From Anaeramoeba ignava (taxonomy: Eukaryota > Metamonada > Anaeramoebidae): 64,000 nucleotides of DNA. The DNA is taken from NCBI GenBank assembly GCA_028826165.1, contig JAPDFW010000055.1:451501-515500 (forward strand), in the 5' to 3' direction. A program made the position numbers and the translations under genes. Of this stretch, positions 1 through 11,897 are shown piece after piece. Within the stretch, counting starts at the first letter, position 1. Each line of letters opens with the position of its first letter. The notes under the pieces were generated by a model that was not told where the DNA came from, ran no database searches, and saw only the letters and a program-made list of their open reading frames with translations.

Positions 1-97
1 TGATCTTTTTGAATTGCATTATTATTATAATATTGGAATTCTTCAGATTTGAAAATTGAAATTGAATTTAAAATCCTTTGGAAATAATTGCTTTTTT

Positions 98-1897
98 TTA
101 AAAGGAAGGTTGATTTAAAATTGAATCATTAATCACATTTGGAATAATAGTCGCAACTTGAATTATTTCATGTCTATTCCATTTATATTCATTTTTTTTA
201 AAACTAAGGTAACATTCCATCCAAAACTTAAAACATTCTAATAAATTTGGAAATTTTGTAATTTTTAACTTATTTTGGAAATCTGGATTTAAAATAAGAG
301 AAAGCTTTGATTTTCGAAAGAAATTTGAATGAATAAAATCAAACCAAATTTTGTTTGAGTAACTGAATTTGTTTGAGAAAATTAATTCTAAAACTTGATT
401 TGTTAATTTGAATTTTGTTTTTGATTGAAGATAAAATGAAATGATATTTTTAATATGAGAATTTTGGATATTTTCTTTTGATGGTGTAAATTCTTGATTA
501 AAATAAATGTAAAGAGGAAGAAATTCAAGATTTGAATTATCAATACATTTTGAATTATATTTATAAAGGAATTGATTTAAAAATGAAAAAAGATTTTGAT
601 TTTGAGTATTTTGATGAGAAAAAATAATAATTTCATTTGCTTTTTGAAAATCTTGTTGTGTGCATTCATTAAAAATTTTGGAAACAGAAGATTCACTATA
701 TCTTAATCCAATAACAAATAACATTCTTGCAAGAATTTCAGGATTTGATTTGAAAATAAGTTGAGTTTTCTCTTTAATTTCAAGTTTTTGTTTTTGGAAT
801 TGATCAAGAAATTGCAGAAAATATTCAAAATCTGAAATATATTCTTTTTGAATTGTATAATTAATAATAGCATCAATTATTCTTGCTCCTTTTTTTTTCT
901 CTTTTTCACTTAAATCATAAATAATTTGATTTTGATTTTGATTTTGAATTTGAATTTGAATTTGAATTTGAATTTGTTTGGATTCTTGATTATTGATTGA
1001 ATAAGAAATATTTTTTGAAGAAGAAATAAACTTGAAAAAATAAACATTTTTATAAGTAAAAACATTTTCAGCTTCTTTTTTTTCAGGTTCTAAAATATAA
1101 AGTTTTGGTTTTTGTGTTTCTTTTTGAGCAAATAAAATGAACAAAATTTGAATTTGAATTTGAATTTGATTTTGATTTTGATTTTGATTTTGATTTTGAT
1201 TTTGATTTTGGTTTTCTTTTTCTGAATTAGTTTTTGATTTTGATTTTGATTTTGATTTTGATTTTGATTTTGATTTTGATTTTGAATTTGAATTTGAATT
1301 AGTTTTTGATTTTGATTTTGATTTTGATTTTGATTTTGATTTTGATTTTGAATTAGAATTAGAATTAGAATTAGAATTAGAATTAGAATTTGAATTAGAA
1401 TTAGAATTAGAATCTGAATTAGTTTTTGATTTTGATTTTGATTTTGATTTTGATTTTGATTTTGATTTTGATTTTGAATTAGAATTAGAATTAGAATTAG
1501 AATTAGAATTAGAATTAGAATTTGAATTTGAATTAGAATTAGAATTAGAATTTGAATTTGAATTTGGTTTTGGTTTTGTTTTTGTATTTGAATTTGTTTT
1601 TGAATTAGAATTAGAATTAGAATTAGAATTAGAATTAGAATTAGAATTAGAATTTGAATTAGAATTTGGTTTTGGTTTTGTTTTTGTATTTGAATTTGTT
1701 TTTGGTTTTGGTTTTGAATTTGGTTTTGAATTTGGTTTTGAATTTGGTTTTGGTTTTGTATTTGAATTTGGTTTTGTATTTGATTTTGAATTTGAATTTG
1801 GTTTTGATTTTGAATTTGGTTTTGAATTTGGTTTTGGTTTTGGTTTTGATTTTGATTTTGGTTTTGATTTTGAATTTGGTTTCTTAATTTGATTCAT
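98..1897 (-). CDS. Hypothetical protein with long Ser/Lys/Asn low-complexity N-terminus
   Basis: A 599-residue single-exon reading frame. Roughly residues 1-260 are almost entirely K, N, S, P and T (KPNS, NSNS and KSKS runs, then NQNQ and IQIQ). They come from hexanucleotide repeats related to TTTTGA/AGAATT on the plus strand. The last ~270 residues have normal composition, look helical, and have no stop until TAA at 98-100. I do not recognise this C-terminal part and see no catalytic motif, signal peptide or clear membrane helix. The start ATG at 1895-1897 faces the BTB-TLDc gene across 128 bp. The ordinary composition of the C-terminal half supports a real gene. The repeat half could be over-long, because such hexamers stay open in several frames. 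Confidence 0.6.
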   Translation of the reverse strand: MNQIKKPNSKSKPKSKSKPKPKPNSKPNSKSKPNSNSKSNTKPNSNTKPKPNSKPNSKPNSKPKPKTNSNTKTKPKPNSNSNSNSNSNSNSNSNSNSNSKTNSNTKTKPKPNSNSNSNSNSNSNSNSNSNSNSNSNSNSNSKSKSKSKSKSKSKSKSKTNSDSNSNSNSNSNSNSNSNSNSNSKSKSKSKSKSKSKSKTNSNSNSKSKSKSKSKSKSKSKSKTNSEKENQNQNQNQNQNQNQNQIQIQIQILFILFAQKETQKPKLYILEPEKKEAENVFTYKNVYFFKFISSSKNISYSINNQESKQIQIQIQIQIQNQNQNQIIYDLSEKEKKKGARIIDAIINYTIQKEYISDFEYFLQFLDQFQKQKLEIKEKTQLIFKSNPEILARMLFVIGLRYSESSVSKIFNECTQQDFQKANEIIIFSHQNTQNQNLFSFLNQFLYKYNSKCIDNSNLEFLPLYIYFNQEFTPSKENIQNSHIKNIISFYLQSKTKFKLTNQVLELIFSNKFSYSNKIWFDFIHSNFFRKSKLSLILNPDFQNKLKITKFPNLLECFKFWMECYLSFKKNEYKWNRHEIIQVATIIPNVINDSILNQPSF

Positions 1898-2025
1898 TTC
1901 TTTTGTCTTTTTTTTTAAACAAAAAAAATTTCTTAATAAAAGTAAAAAAAAAAAATGAAAATTAAAAAACAGGAAAAAAAACTTTTTTCATTTTTTTAAT
2001 TTTTTGCTTTTTTTAAATAATAAAA
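1898..2025. promoter_or_regulatory. Divergent promoter region, 128 bp
   Basis: Lies between two divergent start codons (minus-strand ATG ending at 1897, plus-strand ATG at 2026). It is made of poly-A and poly-T tracts. No TATA box or other element can be assigned with confidence. Confidence 0.35.
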
Positions 2026-3485
2026 ATGGAAACTTATTTAAATTTAGAAAAACTTTCAAATGATTTAAAAAACTTATTTCAAAATGAAAATCAAGAAGAA
2101 AGTTATTTTGATTTCGAAATAATTTGTGAACAAAATGAAACTTCGTTTAAAACTCATAAATCAATTCTTTCTTCAAGAAGTCAATATTTTAAATCTCTTT
2201 TTAAATCCAAAATGAAAGAATATCAAGAAAATAAATTAATTCTTCAAGATGTTTCAAGTTCAATTCTATCTTCAATTTTGAATTATTTTTATTCAGGAAA
2301 AATTGAAATTAATTTAGAAAATGCAATTCAAATTTTAATTTTTTCTTCAAGATATTTAATTGATGAATTAATTGAATTTTCTTCAAGTTTTATTAAAAAC
2401 AATTTCCAATTTGAAACTGTTGTTGATGTTCTTAAACTATCTGAATCAATGAATTTCAATCAATTATTAGATTTTTCTTATCATTTTATTTCTGAAAATT
2501 TTGAAGAATTTATCAAAACTTCATTTTTTCTTGAACTTGAAGAAAATCATTTAAATTTGATTTTATCAAATGATGAAATTTTAACAAATGAATTTGAAAT
2601 TTTCCAATCAATAATAAAATGGGGAAAACATAAATCAAATATTAATCAAGAAATGAATAAAAAAGAAAAAGAAAAATTACAAAATCAAATTTCAAATATT
2701 ATTGATAAAATCAGATTTATTGATTTTTCAAAAAAAGAACTTAAAGATACTTTGAAAGAAGGTTTAATTCCAAATCAAATTTCACAAAAATTAATTGAAT
2801 TCCAAAAACTTCAAAATGATAAAAAAAATTACAAAAAACTCAATGAATTTATTCAAATTGAACAAGAAAAATCATTAATTTTCAAATCAAGATTTTATTT
2901 TAAATCAACAATTATTCAAGAAAAAGAACATTTCAAGAATTTAAAAGAATGGATAAACGATGATGAATTCTTTTCCAAAATGAAAAAAGGATATTCAGCA
3001 AAAAAAGATGGATTTGATTGTAAAAAATGGCATGATAAATGTGATGATCAAGGAAAAACATTAATTATTATCAAAACAAAAGATAATTTTATTTTTGGAG
3101 GATTTACTGAAGTTGGATTTATAAGCGACACAAGTAAATGGAGTGCTGTTTATTCAGGTGAAGTAAGAGGATTCATTGCAGATCCAAATGCATTTATTTT
3201 TTCATTAAGAAATGATAAAAACGATAGAGAACCAGGGAAATTTCCAATTAAAAAGGAGAAGAAAAAAAAAATGCCATATTTCATTGGTATTCAAAACGAG
3301 GTCCAATTTTTGGAAATGGTTGCGATTTTTGGTTAAAAGAAGATTTACAACCTGGAGAATCAAATTTCGGTCATACTTACAATCTTCCTAATGGAATTTC
3401 ATATGGAACAGATGAAGCAAATAGTTACTTAGCTGGTTCTAGGTGTGAATGGGTTGTTGATGAACTTGAAACATTTTTCATTTAA
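2026..3485 (+). CDS. BTB/BACK-TLDc domain protein, reading frame broken at a poly-A run
   Basis: The N-terminal ~130 residues form a BTB/POZ fold (FKTHKSILSSRSQYFKSLF) for dimerisation or Cul3-type contacts. A BACK-like helical stretch follows, then from about residue 305 a TLDc domain (GGFTEVGF, NAFIFSLRND). The first frame stops at 3336, in the middle of the TLDc domain. The rest of the domain (KRGPIFGNGCDFW ... SYLAGSRCEWVVDELETFFI) is intact in another frame down to TAA at 3483-3485. The paralogue at 41717-43360 aligns without a gap if one A is removed from the ten-A run at 3262-3271. This is either a homopolymer sequencing error or a recent one-base insertion in a live or dying gene. No GT-AG intron explains the break. 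TLDc proteins are known for oxidative-stress and V-ATPase-related roles; the role here is unknown. Confidence 0.8.
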
Positions 3486-3601
3486 AAAATATTCAAAAAA
3501 AACAAATTCCAAAAATTCAAATGAAACTTTTTTTTTTGAAGTTCATTGTTTTTTTTTTTTGAGGAATTCAAAACAATAAAAAAAAATTAAAGAGAGAAAT
3601 T

Positions 3602-5574
3602 TCACATCAAATAACATTTCTTCTTTTTTTTGCCTCCAGTTGTGCTTTGAGGAGCATTATTAACTGCTCTTTTCTTTCTAATTTCTCTTACGCATTGAGC
3701 AAAAGATTCTTCAATATTGATCTTTAATAAAAAAATAAAATCAAAATAAAAATCAAAATCAAAATCAAAATCAAAAATATTTTTTTTAATAAGTAAACTT
3801 ACAACACTTTTAGCAGATGTTTCTAAAAAAGAATATCCATATGATTTAGCAAGATCTTGGCCTTCTTTTTTGGATACTTGTTGGTCTGTTTTTGGGAGAT
3901 CGCATTTATTTGCTAATAAAACTATTGGAACATCATCATCATCTTTAGCTCGAATAATTTCATCACGGAATTCTCCAATTTCTTCAAAAGATTTTCTATT
4001 ATCACAAGAATAAACAAGAAGGAATCCGTCACCATTTTGGAAATGATGAGATCTTAAACTAGAATATTCTTCTTGTCCAGCTAAAATATTTCATAAAATT
4101 GAATTTAAATTTAAATAAATAAATTGAATTGAAATAAATAAATTTAAATAAATTGGATTGAATTTAAATAAATAAATTGAATTTAAATAAATAAATTTAA
4201 ATGAATAAATTAAATTTAAATAATTAATTGAATTTAAATAAATAAATTGAATTGAAATAAATAAATTTAATTTAAATAAATAAATTGAATTGAATTTAAA
4301 TAAATTGAATTTAAATAAATAAATTTAATTTAAATAAATAAATTGAATTGAAATAATTAAATTGAATTTAAATAATTAAATTGGATTTAAATAAATAAAT
4401 TGAATTTAAATAAATAAATTGGATTTAAATAAATAAATTGGATTTAAATAAATAAATTGAATTTAAATAAATTAATTTAAATAAATAAATTGAATTGAAA
4501 TAAATTGGATTTAAATAAATAAATTGAATTTAAATAAATTGAATTTAAATAAATAATTTAAATAATTAAATTGAATTTGAAATAAATAAATTGAATTGAA
4601 ATAAATAAATTGAATTTAAATAAATAAATTGGATTTAAATAATTAATTAAATTTAAATAAATAAATTTAAATAATTAATTGAATTTAAATAAATTGGATT
4701 TAAATAAATAAATTGGATTTAAATAAATAAATTTGAATTGAATTTAAATAAATAAATAAATTGAATTGAATTTAAATAAATAAATTGGATTTGAAATAAA
4801 TAAATTGAATTTAAATAAATAAATTGGATTTAAATGAATAAATGAATTGAATTTAAATAAATAAATTGGATTTAAATGAATAAATAAATTGGATTTAAAT
4901 AAATAAATTGAATTTAAATAAATTGAATTTAAAATAAATTGAATTTAAATAAATAAATAAATAAATTGAAATAATTAAATAAATAATTTAAATAATTAAA
5001 TTGAATTTAAATAAATAAATTGGATTTAAATAAATAAATTGAATTGAAATAAATAAATTGGATTGAAATAAATAAATTGAATTGAAATAAATAAATTGAA
5101 TTGAATTGAAATAAATAAATTGAATTGAATTGAAATAAATTGAATTGAATTGAAATAAATTGAATTGAAATAAATAAATTGAATTGAAATAAATAAATTG
5201 AATTTAAATAAATAAATTGAATTGAAATAAATAAATTGAATTGAAATAAATAAATGAATTGAAATAAATTGAATTTAAATAAATAAATTAAAGTTATTTT
5301 TAAATGAATAAAAAAAAAGCAACGAATTTTTGTTTTTTTTGTTTTTTTTTTTGTTGTTTGTTTCTTTTTTGTTTTTTGTTTGGTAAAATTTACCTGTATC
5401 AAGAATATCAAGATAAGCAACTTCATTATCAACGAAAATATGTTTTTTATAACATTCTTCAATTGTAGGATCATAATCTCTAATAAATTGTTGAGAAATA
5501 AATTGAAGTGTAATTGCAGATTTTCCAACACTTCCTGGTCCAGCAATAACTACTTGATATTTATGTTCACTCAT
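3602..5574 (-). CDS. Ras-family small GTPase with C-terminal CAAX box
   Basis: Three exons, complement(3602..3721, 3803..4080, 5394..5574), 192 residues. All G boxes are present: P-loop GPGSVGKS at about residues 10-17, switch I YDPTIEE, G3 DTAGQEEY, G4 NKCD and G5 ETSAK. It ends in a lysine-rich stretch and CYLM, a prenylation (CAAX) signal, so the protein should be membrane-anchored and act as a GTP/GDP switch. The splice phases join exactly: the Ala codon of DTAGQ is split by intron 1 and the last intron is phase 0. The Gly and Gln equivalent to mammalian G12 and Q61 are kept. Intron 1 is 1,313 bp of tandem repeat and intron 2 is 81 bp. Spacing and switch I sequence suggest a Ras/Rap-type protein rather than Rho or Rab. 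It is convergent with the BTB-TLDc gene. Confidence 0.92.
4081..5393 (-). repeat. Intron 1 of the Ras gene, filled with an ATTTAAATAAATAA-type tandem repeat
   Basis: About 1.2 kb of degenerate short units based on TTTAAATAAATAAATTGAA, with lengths near 11-23 bp. It runs from beside the acceptor to about 5290. Reading frames across it (for example 5007-5546, minus) are repeat artefacts. Confidence 0.85.
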
Positions 5575-5639
5575 ATTTGATTCGTTATTTTTTGGAATGG
5601 TCTTAATCCAAGGAAAATAATAAAATAATAAAATAAGAA

Positions 5640-6640
5640 AATAAAAGAAAAGAAAAGAAAAAATGACAAGTTAAAAAAGAATTTTTTTTTGTTTTTCACT
5701 TAATAAATTTTTTCCTTTGTTCTCTAAATTTTCATCAATAAAAAAAAAACAATCTAAAAAAATCCAAAACAATTTCCAACAATTTTCAACATTAAAATCT
5801 AAAATATAAATCTAAATCAAAATATAAATCAAAATCAAAATCTAAATCTAAATATAAATCTAAATATAAATATAAATCTAAATCTAAATCTAAATCAAAA
5901 TGAAATCCAAAATTAAAATCTAAATATAAATCTAAATATAAATCTAAATCTAAATCTAAATCTAAATCTAAATCTAAATCTAAATCTAAATCTAAATATA
6001 AATCTAAATATAAATCTAAATTTAAATCTAAATCTAAATATAAATATAAATCTAAATCTAAATCTAAATATAAATCTAAATCTAAATCTAAATCTAAATA
6101 TAAATCTAAATCTAAATCTAAATCTAAATATAAATATAAATCTAAATCTAAATCTAAATATAAATCAAATCCAAAATCAAATCAAAATCAAAATCAAAAT
6201 ATAAATCTAAATATAAATATAAATATAAATATAAATATAAATCTAAATATAAATATAAATATAAATCTAAATCTAAATCTAAATCTAAATCTAAATATAA
6301 ATCAAAATATAAATATAAATCTAAATCTAAATCTAAAAACTAAATATAAATATAAATCTAAATCTAAATCTAAATATAAATATAAATCTAAATCTAAATC
6401 TAAATCTAAATCTAAATATAAATATAAATCTAAATCTAAATCTAAATCTAAATATAAATCTAAATCTAAATCTAAATCTAAATATAAATATAAATATAAA
6501 TATAAATATAAATCTAAATATAAATATAAATATAAATCTAAATATAAATCTAAATATAAATCTAAATATAAATCTAAATATAAATCTAAATCAAAATCAA
6601 AATCAATTCAAATCAAAATAAAAAATTGAAATCCAAAATT
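5640..6640. repeat. Intergenic AAATCT/AAATAT hexamer array
   Basis: A tandem hexanucleotide array of AAATCT interspersed with AAATAT and a little AAATCA, dense from about 5800 to 6600. It separates the Ras start from the ankyrin-DHHC start, which are divergent. It resembles a telomere-type G-poor repeat only superficially: it is internal, has no G-rich strand and mixes two hexamers. No gene seen. Confidence 0.85.
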
Positions 6641-6694
6641 AAAATCTAAAAAAATTTTTTGTTAAAAATTCATTTTTCTTCTCTTTTCTTTTAA

Positions 6695-8731
6695 ATGAAT
6701 CAAATTGAAAAAGAAATTGAAAAAGAAATTGAAAAAGAAAATCAAATTTTTACTTTAATTGAAAAACAAAACCTTACAAAAATCCAAGAAATCCTTGAAG
6801 ATCCAGATATTCTAAACATAAAAAACAAAGAAGAATTAACACCACTTCATTTTGCATGTGAAAAAAACGAAGAAAAAACAAAAGAAATATGCGAATTATT
6901 AATTCGACATGGAGCCAACATTGATTCAACCACAACAAACAAAAAAATAACCCCTTTATTCTTAGCAAGTGGATCAGGGAACATCAACACAGTTGATTTA
7001 CTAATCTCAAAAGGGGCTAATATTGATTTAAAAACAAAGGAAGGATTATCTGCACTTCACAATGCAGCAAAAAATGGAAAAACCTTAATTTGCCATTATT
7101 TTTTAACTTTGGATCACAAAAATCAAAATTTTAACATCAACCAATTGGATTCTAATCTCCATTCCCCCCTTCATTGGGCTTGCTATTTTAACCATGTTGA
7201 TACTGCTATTTATTTGATTTCAAATCATGCTAATTTAAATATTCAAGATAAATTAGGATCAACCCCTCTTCACTGGGCTTGCCAAAAAAATTCCTTTGAA
7301 ATTGTCAAGGAGCTCGTTCTTCGTGGAGCTGTTATTAATATCAAAAACAACCAAAATCTCACGCCTGTTCAAATTGCTCAAAATTCAGGATTTCTTGATA
7401 TTGTCAATTTCCTCAATTATGTCCAAAAGAATTTTTTATATCGCAATTTTTTCGGCAAAACAAACAACCAATCTTTAATTAACCAGCAAGAAAGAAATCC
7501 CCAGAATTTCTACTACGACGGAATGCTTTATTCATTTGTTGATTTCCGTTTGTTTGTTCGGATTACTTGGACTATTTTTTATATTCTTCCATTTTTACTG
7601 TTTTTGATTTTGATCCACTTTTCATCATCAATTTCTTCTTTTATTGGGGTTGTTTTTTTAAACTTGGTTGTTTTAGTTCCTTTTTTTTACTTCCTCAAAT
7701 GGCCTTTGATTCTCTTTTATTATGCAAAAAATCCTTTGAAGGCTTCTATATTATCTTCATATTTATTTGAAATAATATCAACCACTTTATTCCAAAATAT
7801 CCCACAAATTTATTCCCAACAATATTTTTTGGTTGTTATTTTCTTCTTCTTTTTTATATTCACTTCTATTGCTTATTTCAAATTGAGAACTGCAAATCCA
7901 GGTTATATCCCAACAAACCAAATAAGTTCTCGAAATTTAGTCGAAAAAATCAATAATCATTATTTGACTCAAGATAATTTTTGTCATTCTTGCCATGTAT
8001 AGCATTTCCAAATATGATTTTTTTATATCTTCTAATCCAATCCAAAACTCATTTGTATTCTTCTTTTTATTTTTTCACAAGTCACAAATTTCTTTAAGAA
8101 CAAAGCATAATCCAGTTCAAGGAAGATGTATTGCTAAATATTTCAAATGGTGTCCTTGGCTTTATTGCGATATTGGATGGAAAAATGAAAGAATTTACTT
8201 TGTTTTTATAGTTTCATCAGCAATTACACACTTTTTAATTTTGATTACTTTTTGGAAATGTAGAATTAATTATTAATTTTTAATTTAATTTAATTTAAAT
8301 TAATTTTTAATTTTTAATTTTTAGTTATTATGATAAATCCAAATTTCCCCAATTCTCTATTTCCAATAACTCAATTCATCTCCGAAATTTACAAAAATGA
8401 TCCTAAATTCTTCATCATTTTTATATTTTTACTTATTGGACTTTTTTTGCAAGTGAGAATTTTTTTTCATTCAATTGGATTTATTGGACAAAATTTAACA
8501 CTAAATGAAGTTACAAGTGTTTGGGATTATCCTTATATGTTTAATTCAAATCATCAAATAAGAAATCCATTTGATCTTGGATATGAATTGAATTGGAAAC
8601 AATTTTTTGGAATATCAAATCAAATCAATTGGTTTGATGTTTTTAGATTAGAAGATGTTTCTACTGATTGTATAAGCCGGATTTGTTATCGAGAATTATA
8701 TTCAGAAGAAAGAATAAATCAAATCATTTAA
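6695..8731 (+). CDS. Ankyrin-repeat DHHC-type palmitoyltransferase-like membrane protein (degenerate DHHC)
   Basis: Exons 6695..7996, 8082..8259 and 8325..8731 join in phase to give ~628 residues. Residues ~45-250 hold about six ankyrin repeats (TPLHFACEKN, SPLHWACYFN, TPLHWACQKN). Two or three membrane helices follow, then a DHHC-CRD-like segment, two more helices and a C-terminal tail. The order matches Akr1/HIP14 (ZDHHC17) S-acyltransferases. The zinc and catalytic signature is eroded. CHSC is kept, but SKHC reads TKHN, CNRC reads QGRC, and DHHCPW reads FKWCPW, so only the putative acyl-accepting Cys survives. The downstream TTxE equivalent reads TLNE. Frames and GT-AG introns are clean, so this is not simple gene decay. 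It could be a divergent enzyme or a pseudoenzyme substrate-recruiting scaffold. Confidence 0.85.
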
Positions 8732-8840
8732 ATTGAATTCCAAAAACAAAAACAAAGAATATTTTTTCTTTTTCTTCTAAATTGTTTATTTTTGAATTTG
8801 GAATTCTAAAAAAAAAATTTATTATTATTTTTTATTTATT

Positions 8841-10869
8841 TTATTTATCCGATTTCTTTTTCCGATTTCTTTTTAAAGGTTGGTTTTTACTGATATTTTT
8901 TTGATTCTTATCATTTCTTTTTTTTTTGTTAAATTTTCTTGCATTTTGTTTTTGAAAATTTTCATTTTTCTGAAGTTTGTTTTGAACTCCTTTCATATAA
9001 TCAGGAATTGAATCATTATTTTTTTGAGTATTTGTTTCTGAAAGATTTTCATCATCAAAATTATCAAATGGATATTTTTCTGTTTCATCCAATTCTGCAA
9101 GCATTTCAAGATCTCTAAATTTATCGAATTTATCGATTTTTTGGAGTTTTTTCTCAAGTTTATTTTGTTCTTTTTTTTCTGCTTTTGTTGGTTGATATCT
9201 AACAAAATTTTCTTCTTCATAATTTTGGATTTCTCTTTCTCTATTTGCTATTTCTTTTTGGATAATTGATGATTGTGTTACTCCTGAAATTTCTCTTGGT
9301 TTTGAAGAGAATTGATCTTTTAAATCTTTTAAAATGGAACTTTTTTGTGCTTTTTTTTCCAATAATTTTCTTTTTCTACGAGCTTTTTCAGCTTCTATTT
9401 TTATGAAATTCAAAATTAAATATTAAATATTAAATATAAAATATAAAATATTAAATATAAAATATTAAATATAAAATATAAAATATAAAATATAAAATAT
9501 TAAATATAAAATATTAAATATTAAAAATTAAATATTGAATAATAAATATAAAATATAAAATATAAAATATTAAATATAAAATATTAAATATAAAATATAA
9601 AATATAAAATATAAAATATAAAATATAAAATATTAAATATAAAAATTAAAATAAAAATATAAAATATAAAAAATATTAAATATTAAAATATAAAATATTA
9701 AATATTAAATTAAATATAAAATATTAAATATTAAATATATTAAATATAAAATATATAAAAATATTAAATATAAAATATAAAAATATAAAATATAAAATAT
9801 AAAATATATAAAATATAAAAATATTAAATATTAAAATTAAAAATAAAATATAAAATATTAAATATTAAATATTAAATATTAAAATATAAAAATATAAAAT
9901 ATAAATAAAAATAAAAATATAAAATAATAAATATAAATAAATAAAAATAAATAAAATATAAATAAAAAAATAAAAATAAAAATATAAAAATATAACATAA
10001 AATACAAAAATATAAAAATATAAAATATTAAAATAAAAATATAAAAATATAAAAAATATAAAAATAAAAAAATAAATAAAAATTAAATATAAAATATTAA
10101 ATATTAAATATAAAATATTAAATATAAAATATTAAATATAAAAAAAAATATTAAAAAATAAATAAAAATATTAAAATATAAAATATTAAATATAAAATAT
10201 TAAAATATAAAATATTAAATATTAAAAAAAATTAAAAATATAAAATATTAAATATTAAAATTAAATAAAAAATTAAAATATAAAATATTAAATATTAAAT
10301 ATAAAATATTAAATTAAATATTAAATATAAAATATAAAATATTAAATAAAATATAAAATATAAAATATTAAATATAAAATATTAAATATTAAATATTAAA
10401 TTAAATATTAAATATAAAATATTAAATTAAATATTAAATATAAAATATTAAATATTAAATTAAATATAAAATATATACCACGAGGATCTAAATATGCTGA
10501 AATTTTAGAAATTCGATAAACAGAATCTTCTTCATTTTCATCAATTTTTGAAATAAGATCACTTGGCCTTGGTTTAAAAGCTAAAGGATCTTGTTCTTTT
10601 ATATTTAATTGATTATCTTGTAATTCATTTTTCATTTCTTTTTGTAAATTAGAATCTATTTTTGTATCTAAATGTTGAATATTTCCCATAATTGATGTTT
10701 TAATTAATTTATCAATTTGATATTTAATTTTATATTCAATTGGTTCTATTTTTTCAATAAATATTCTTTGTTGAATCATTTTATCAATTAAAGGATGATT
10801 TTGGATAGAAATTCCTTGCATTTTGAAAAATACTAAAAAAATCAAATTGATACAATAATCAAGCATCAT
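8841..10869 (-). CDS. Neuroguidin/Lcp5-like Sas10/Utp3-family protein
   Basis: Exons complement(8841..9394, 10479..10869), ~314 residues. The N-terminal part has the Sas10/Utp3/C1D signature (LDYCINL, a HPLIDKMIQQR segment, IEPIEYKIKYQIDKL). It is followed by DPLAFKPRP and YRISKISAY, an EAEKARRKRK helix, an FVRYQPTKAEKK segment typical of Lcp5/neuroguidin, and a very basic Lys/Asn tail. The family acts in U3 snoRNP and small-subunit rRNA processing; neuroguidin also binds eIF4E. The splice joins CGT-G to AA-GCT in phase. An in-frame stop just upstream fixes the start at 10869, so the helix before LDYC found in relatives is missing or replaced. No GT occurs on this strand from 10870 to 11672, so a canonical upstream exon nearby is excluded. 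Confidence 0.8.
9395..10478 (-). repeat. Intron of the neuroguidin-like gene, TATAAAA/TATTAAA repeat
   Basis: The 1,084-bp intron is almost wholly composed of AAATATTAAATATAAAAT-type 7-mers (ATATAAA, ATATTAA). It is essentially free of G and C. Confidence 0.85.
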
Positions 10870-11247
10870 TTCTTTTTGTTATTTTTTTAATTTTAATTTT
10901 AATTTTGATTTATTTTAATATTAAATTTAATTTTAATATTAAATTTAATTTTAATATTAAATTTAATTTTAATTTTAATTTTAATTTTAATTTTAATTTT
11001 AATTTTAAAAATTGTTTTTAATTTAAAATTTTTCCATTTTAATTTTTAATTTTTATTTTTAATTTTTTAATTTAAAAATTTTAATTTTTAATTTAAATTA
11101 ATATTTTAATTTTAATTTTTTAAAGATTTAAAATTTGTTTTTAAGTTTGTTTGAATTTCATTTTTCATTTTATTCCATTTCATTTTTTAATTTTTTTGAT
11201 TTTTTTTCATTTTTTAAATTTTGATTTTCTATTTCATTTTTTCATTT

Positions 11248-11676
11248 TCAATTTTTAATTTTATTTTCATTTTCATTTTCATTTTCATTTTCTAATTCAT
11301 TTTCTAATTCATTTTCATTTTCATTTTCTATTTCATTTTGATTTTCTATTTCATTTTGATTTTCTATTTCATTTTGATTTTCATTTTCATTTTCATTTTG
11401 ATTTTCTATTTCATTTTCATTTTCATTTTCATTTTCATTTTCATTTTCATTTTCATTTTCATTTTCATTTTCATTTTCATTTTCATTTTCATTTTCATTT
11501 TCATTTTCATTTTCATTTTCTAATTCTATTTCATTTTCATTTTCTAATTCATTTTCATTTTGATTTTCTAATTCATTTTCATTTTGATTTTGATTTTCAT
11601 TTTGATTTTCTAATTCATTTTCATTTAAATTTATTTCTTGAAATTTTGATTGTTTTTTCTTTTTTTGTAAAGACAT
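11248..11676 (-). CDS. Asn/Glu low-complexity reading frame
   Basis: A 142-residue open frame that starts MSLQKKKKQSKFQEINL and becomes a run of NENE, LENQ and IENQ from an ATTTTC hexamer tract on the plus strand. The short non-repeat N-terminus and a start 222 bp past the HMG stop make it a possible small gene. The hexamer is also open on the opposite strand. No domain is visible. It cannot be a 5' exon of the neuroguidin-like gene through a GT-AG intron, because the intervening minus strand has no GT. Confidence 0.3.
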   Translation of the reverse strand: MSLQKKKKQSKFQEINLNENELENQNENQNQNENELENQNENELENENEIELENENENENENENENENENENENENENENENENENENEIENQNENENENQNEIENQNEIENQNEIENENENELENELENENENENENKIKN

Positions 11677-11897
11677 TTTTTATTTTAAATTTTAATTTTT
11701 AAAAAGAAAAAAATGAAAAAAAAATTGTTTTTTTTTAATTTTTTTTTTTATTTTTGTTTTTTGTTGAAATGGTTGAAAAAAGAAAAAAGAAAAGAAAAAA
11801 ATTTGAATTAATTTTCGTTTTGGAGAATTAAAAAAAAAATGGAAAAAAAAAATTAGTTCTTTTTGATAAATTGTTTTAAAAAAAAAAAAAAACAAAA

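Noticed and set aside
5007..5546. Minus-strand frame overlapping Ras exon 1 ([10 protein letters not shown] repeats)
   Set aside because: Different frame from the GTPase. Most of it is the intron repeat.
5800..6600. Telomere-like repeat
   Set aside because: AAATCT/AAATAT units are internal, mixed and lack a G-rich strand. The region is a promoter-side hexamer array.
11338..11523. Plus-strand FIFIFI frame
   Set aside because: Antisense reading of the ATTTTC hexamer run.
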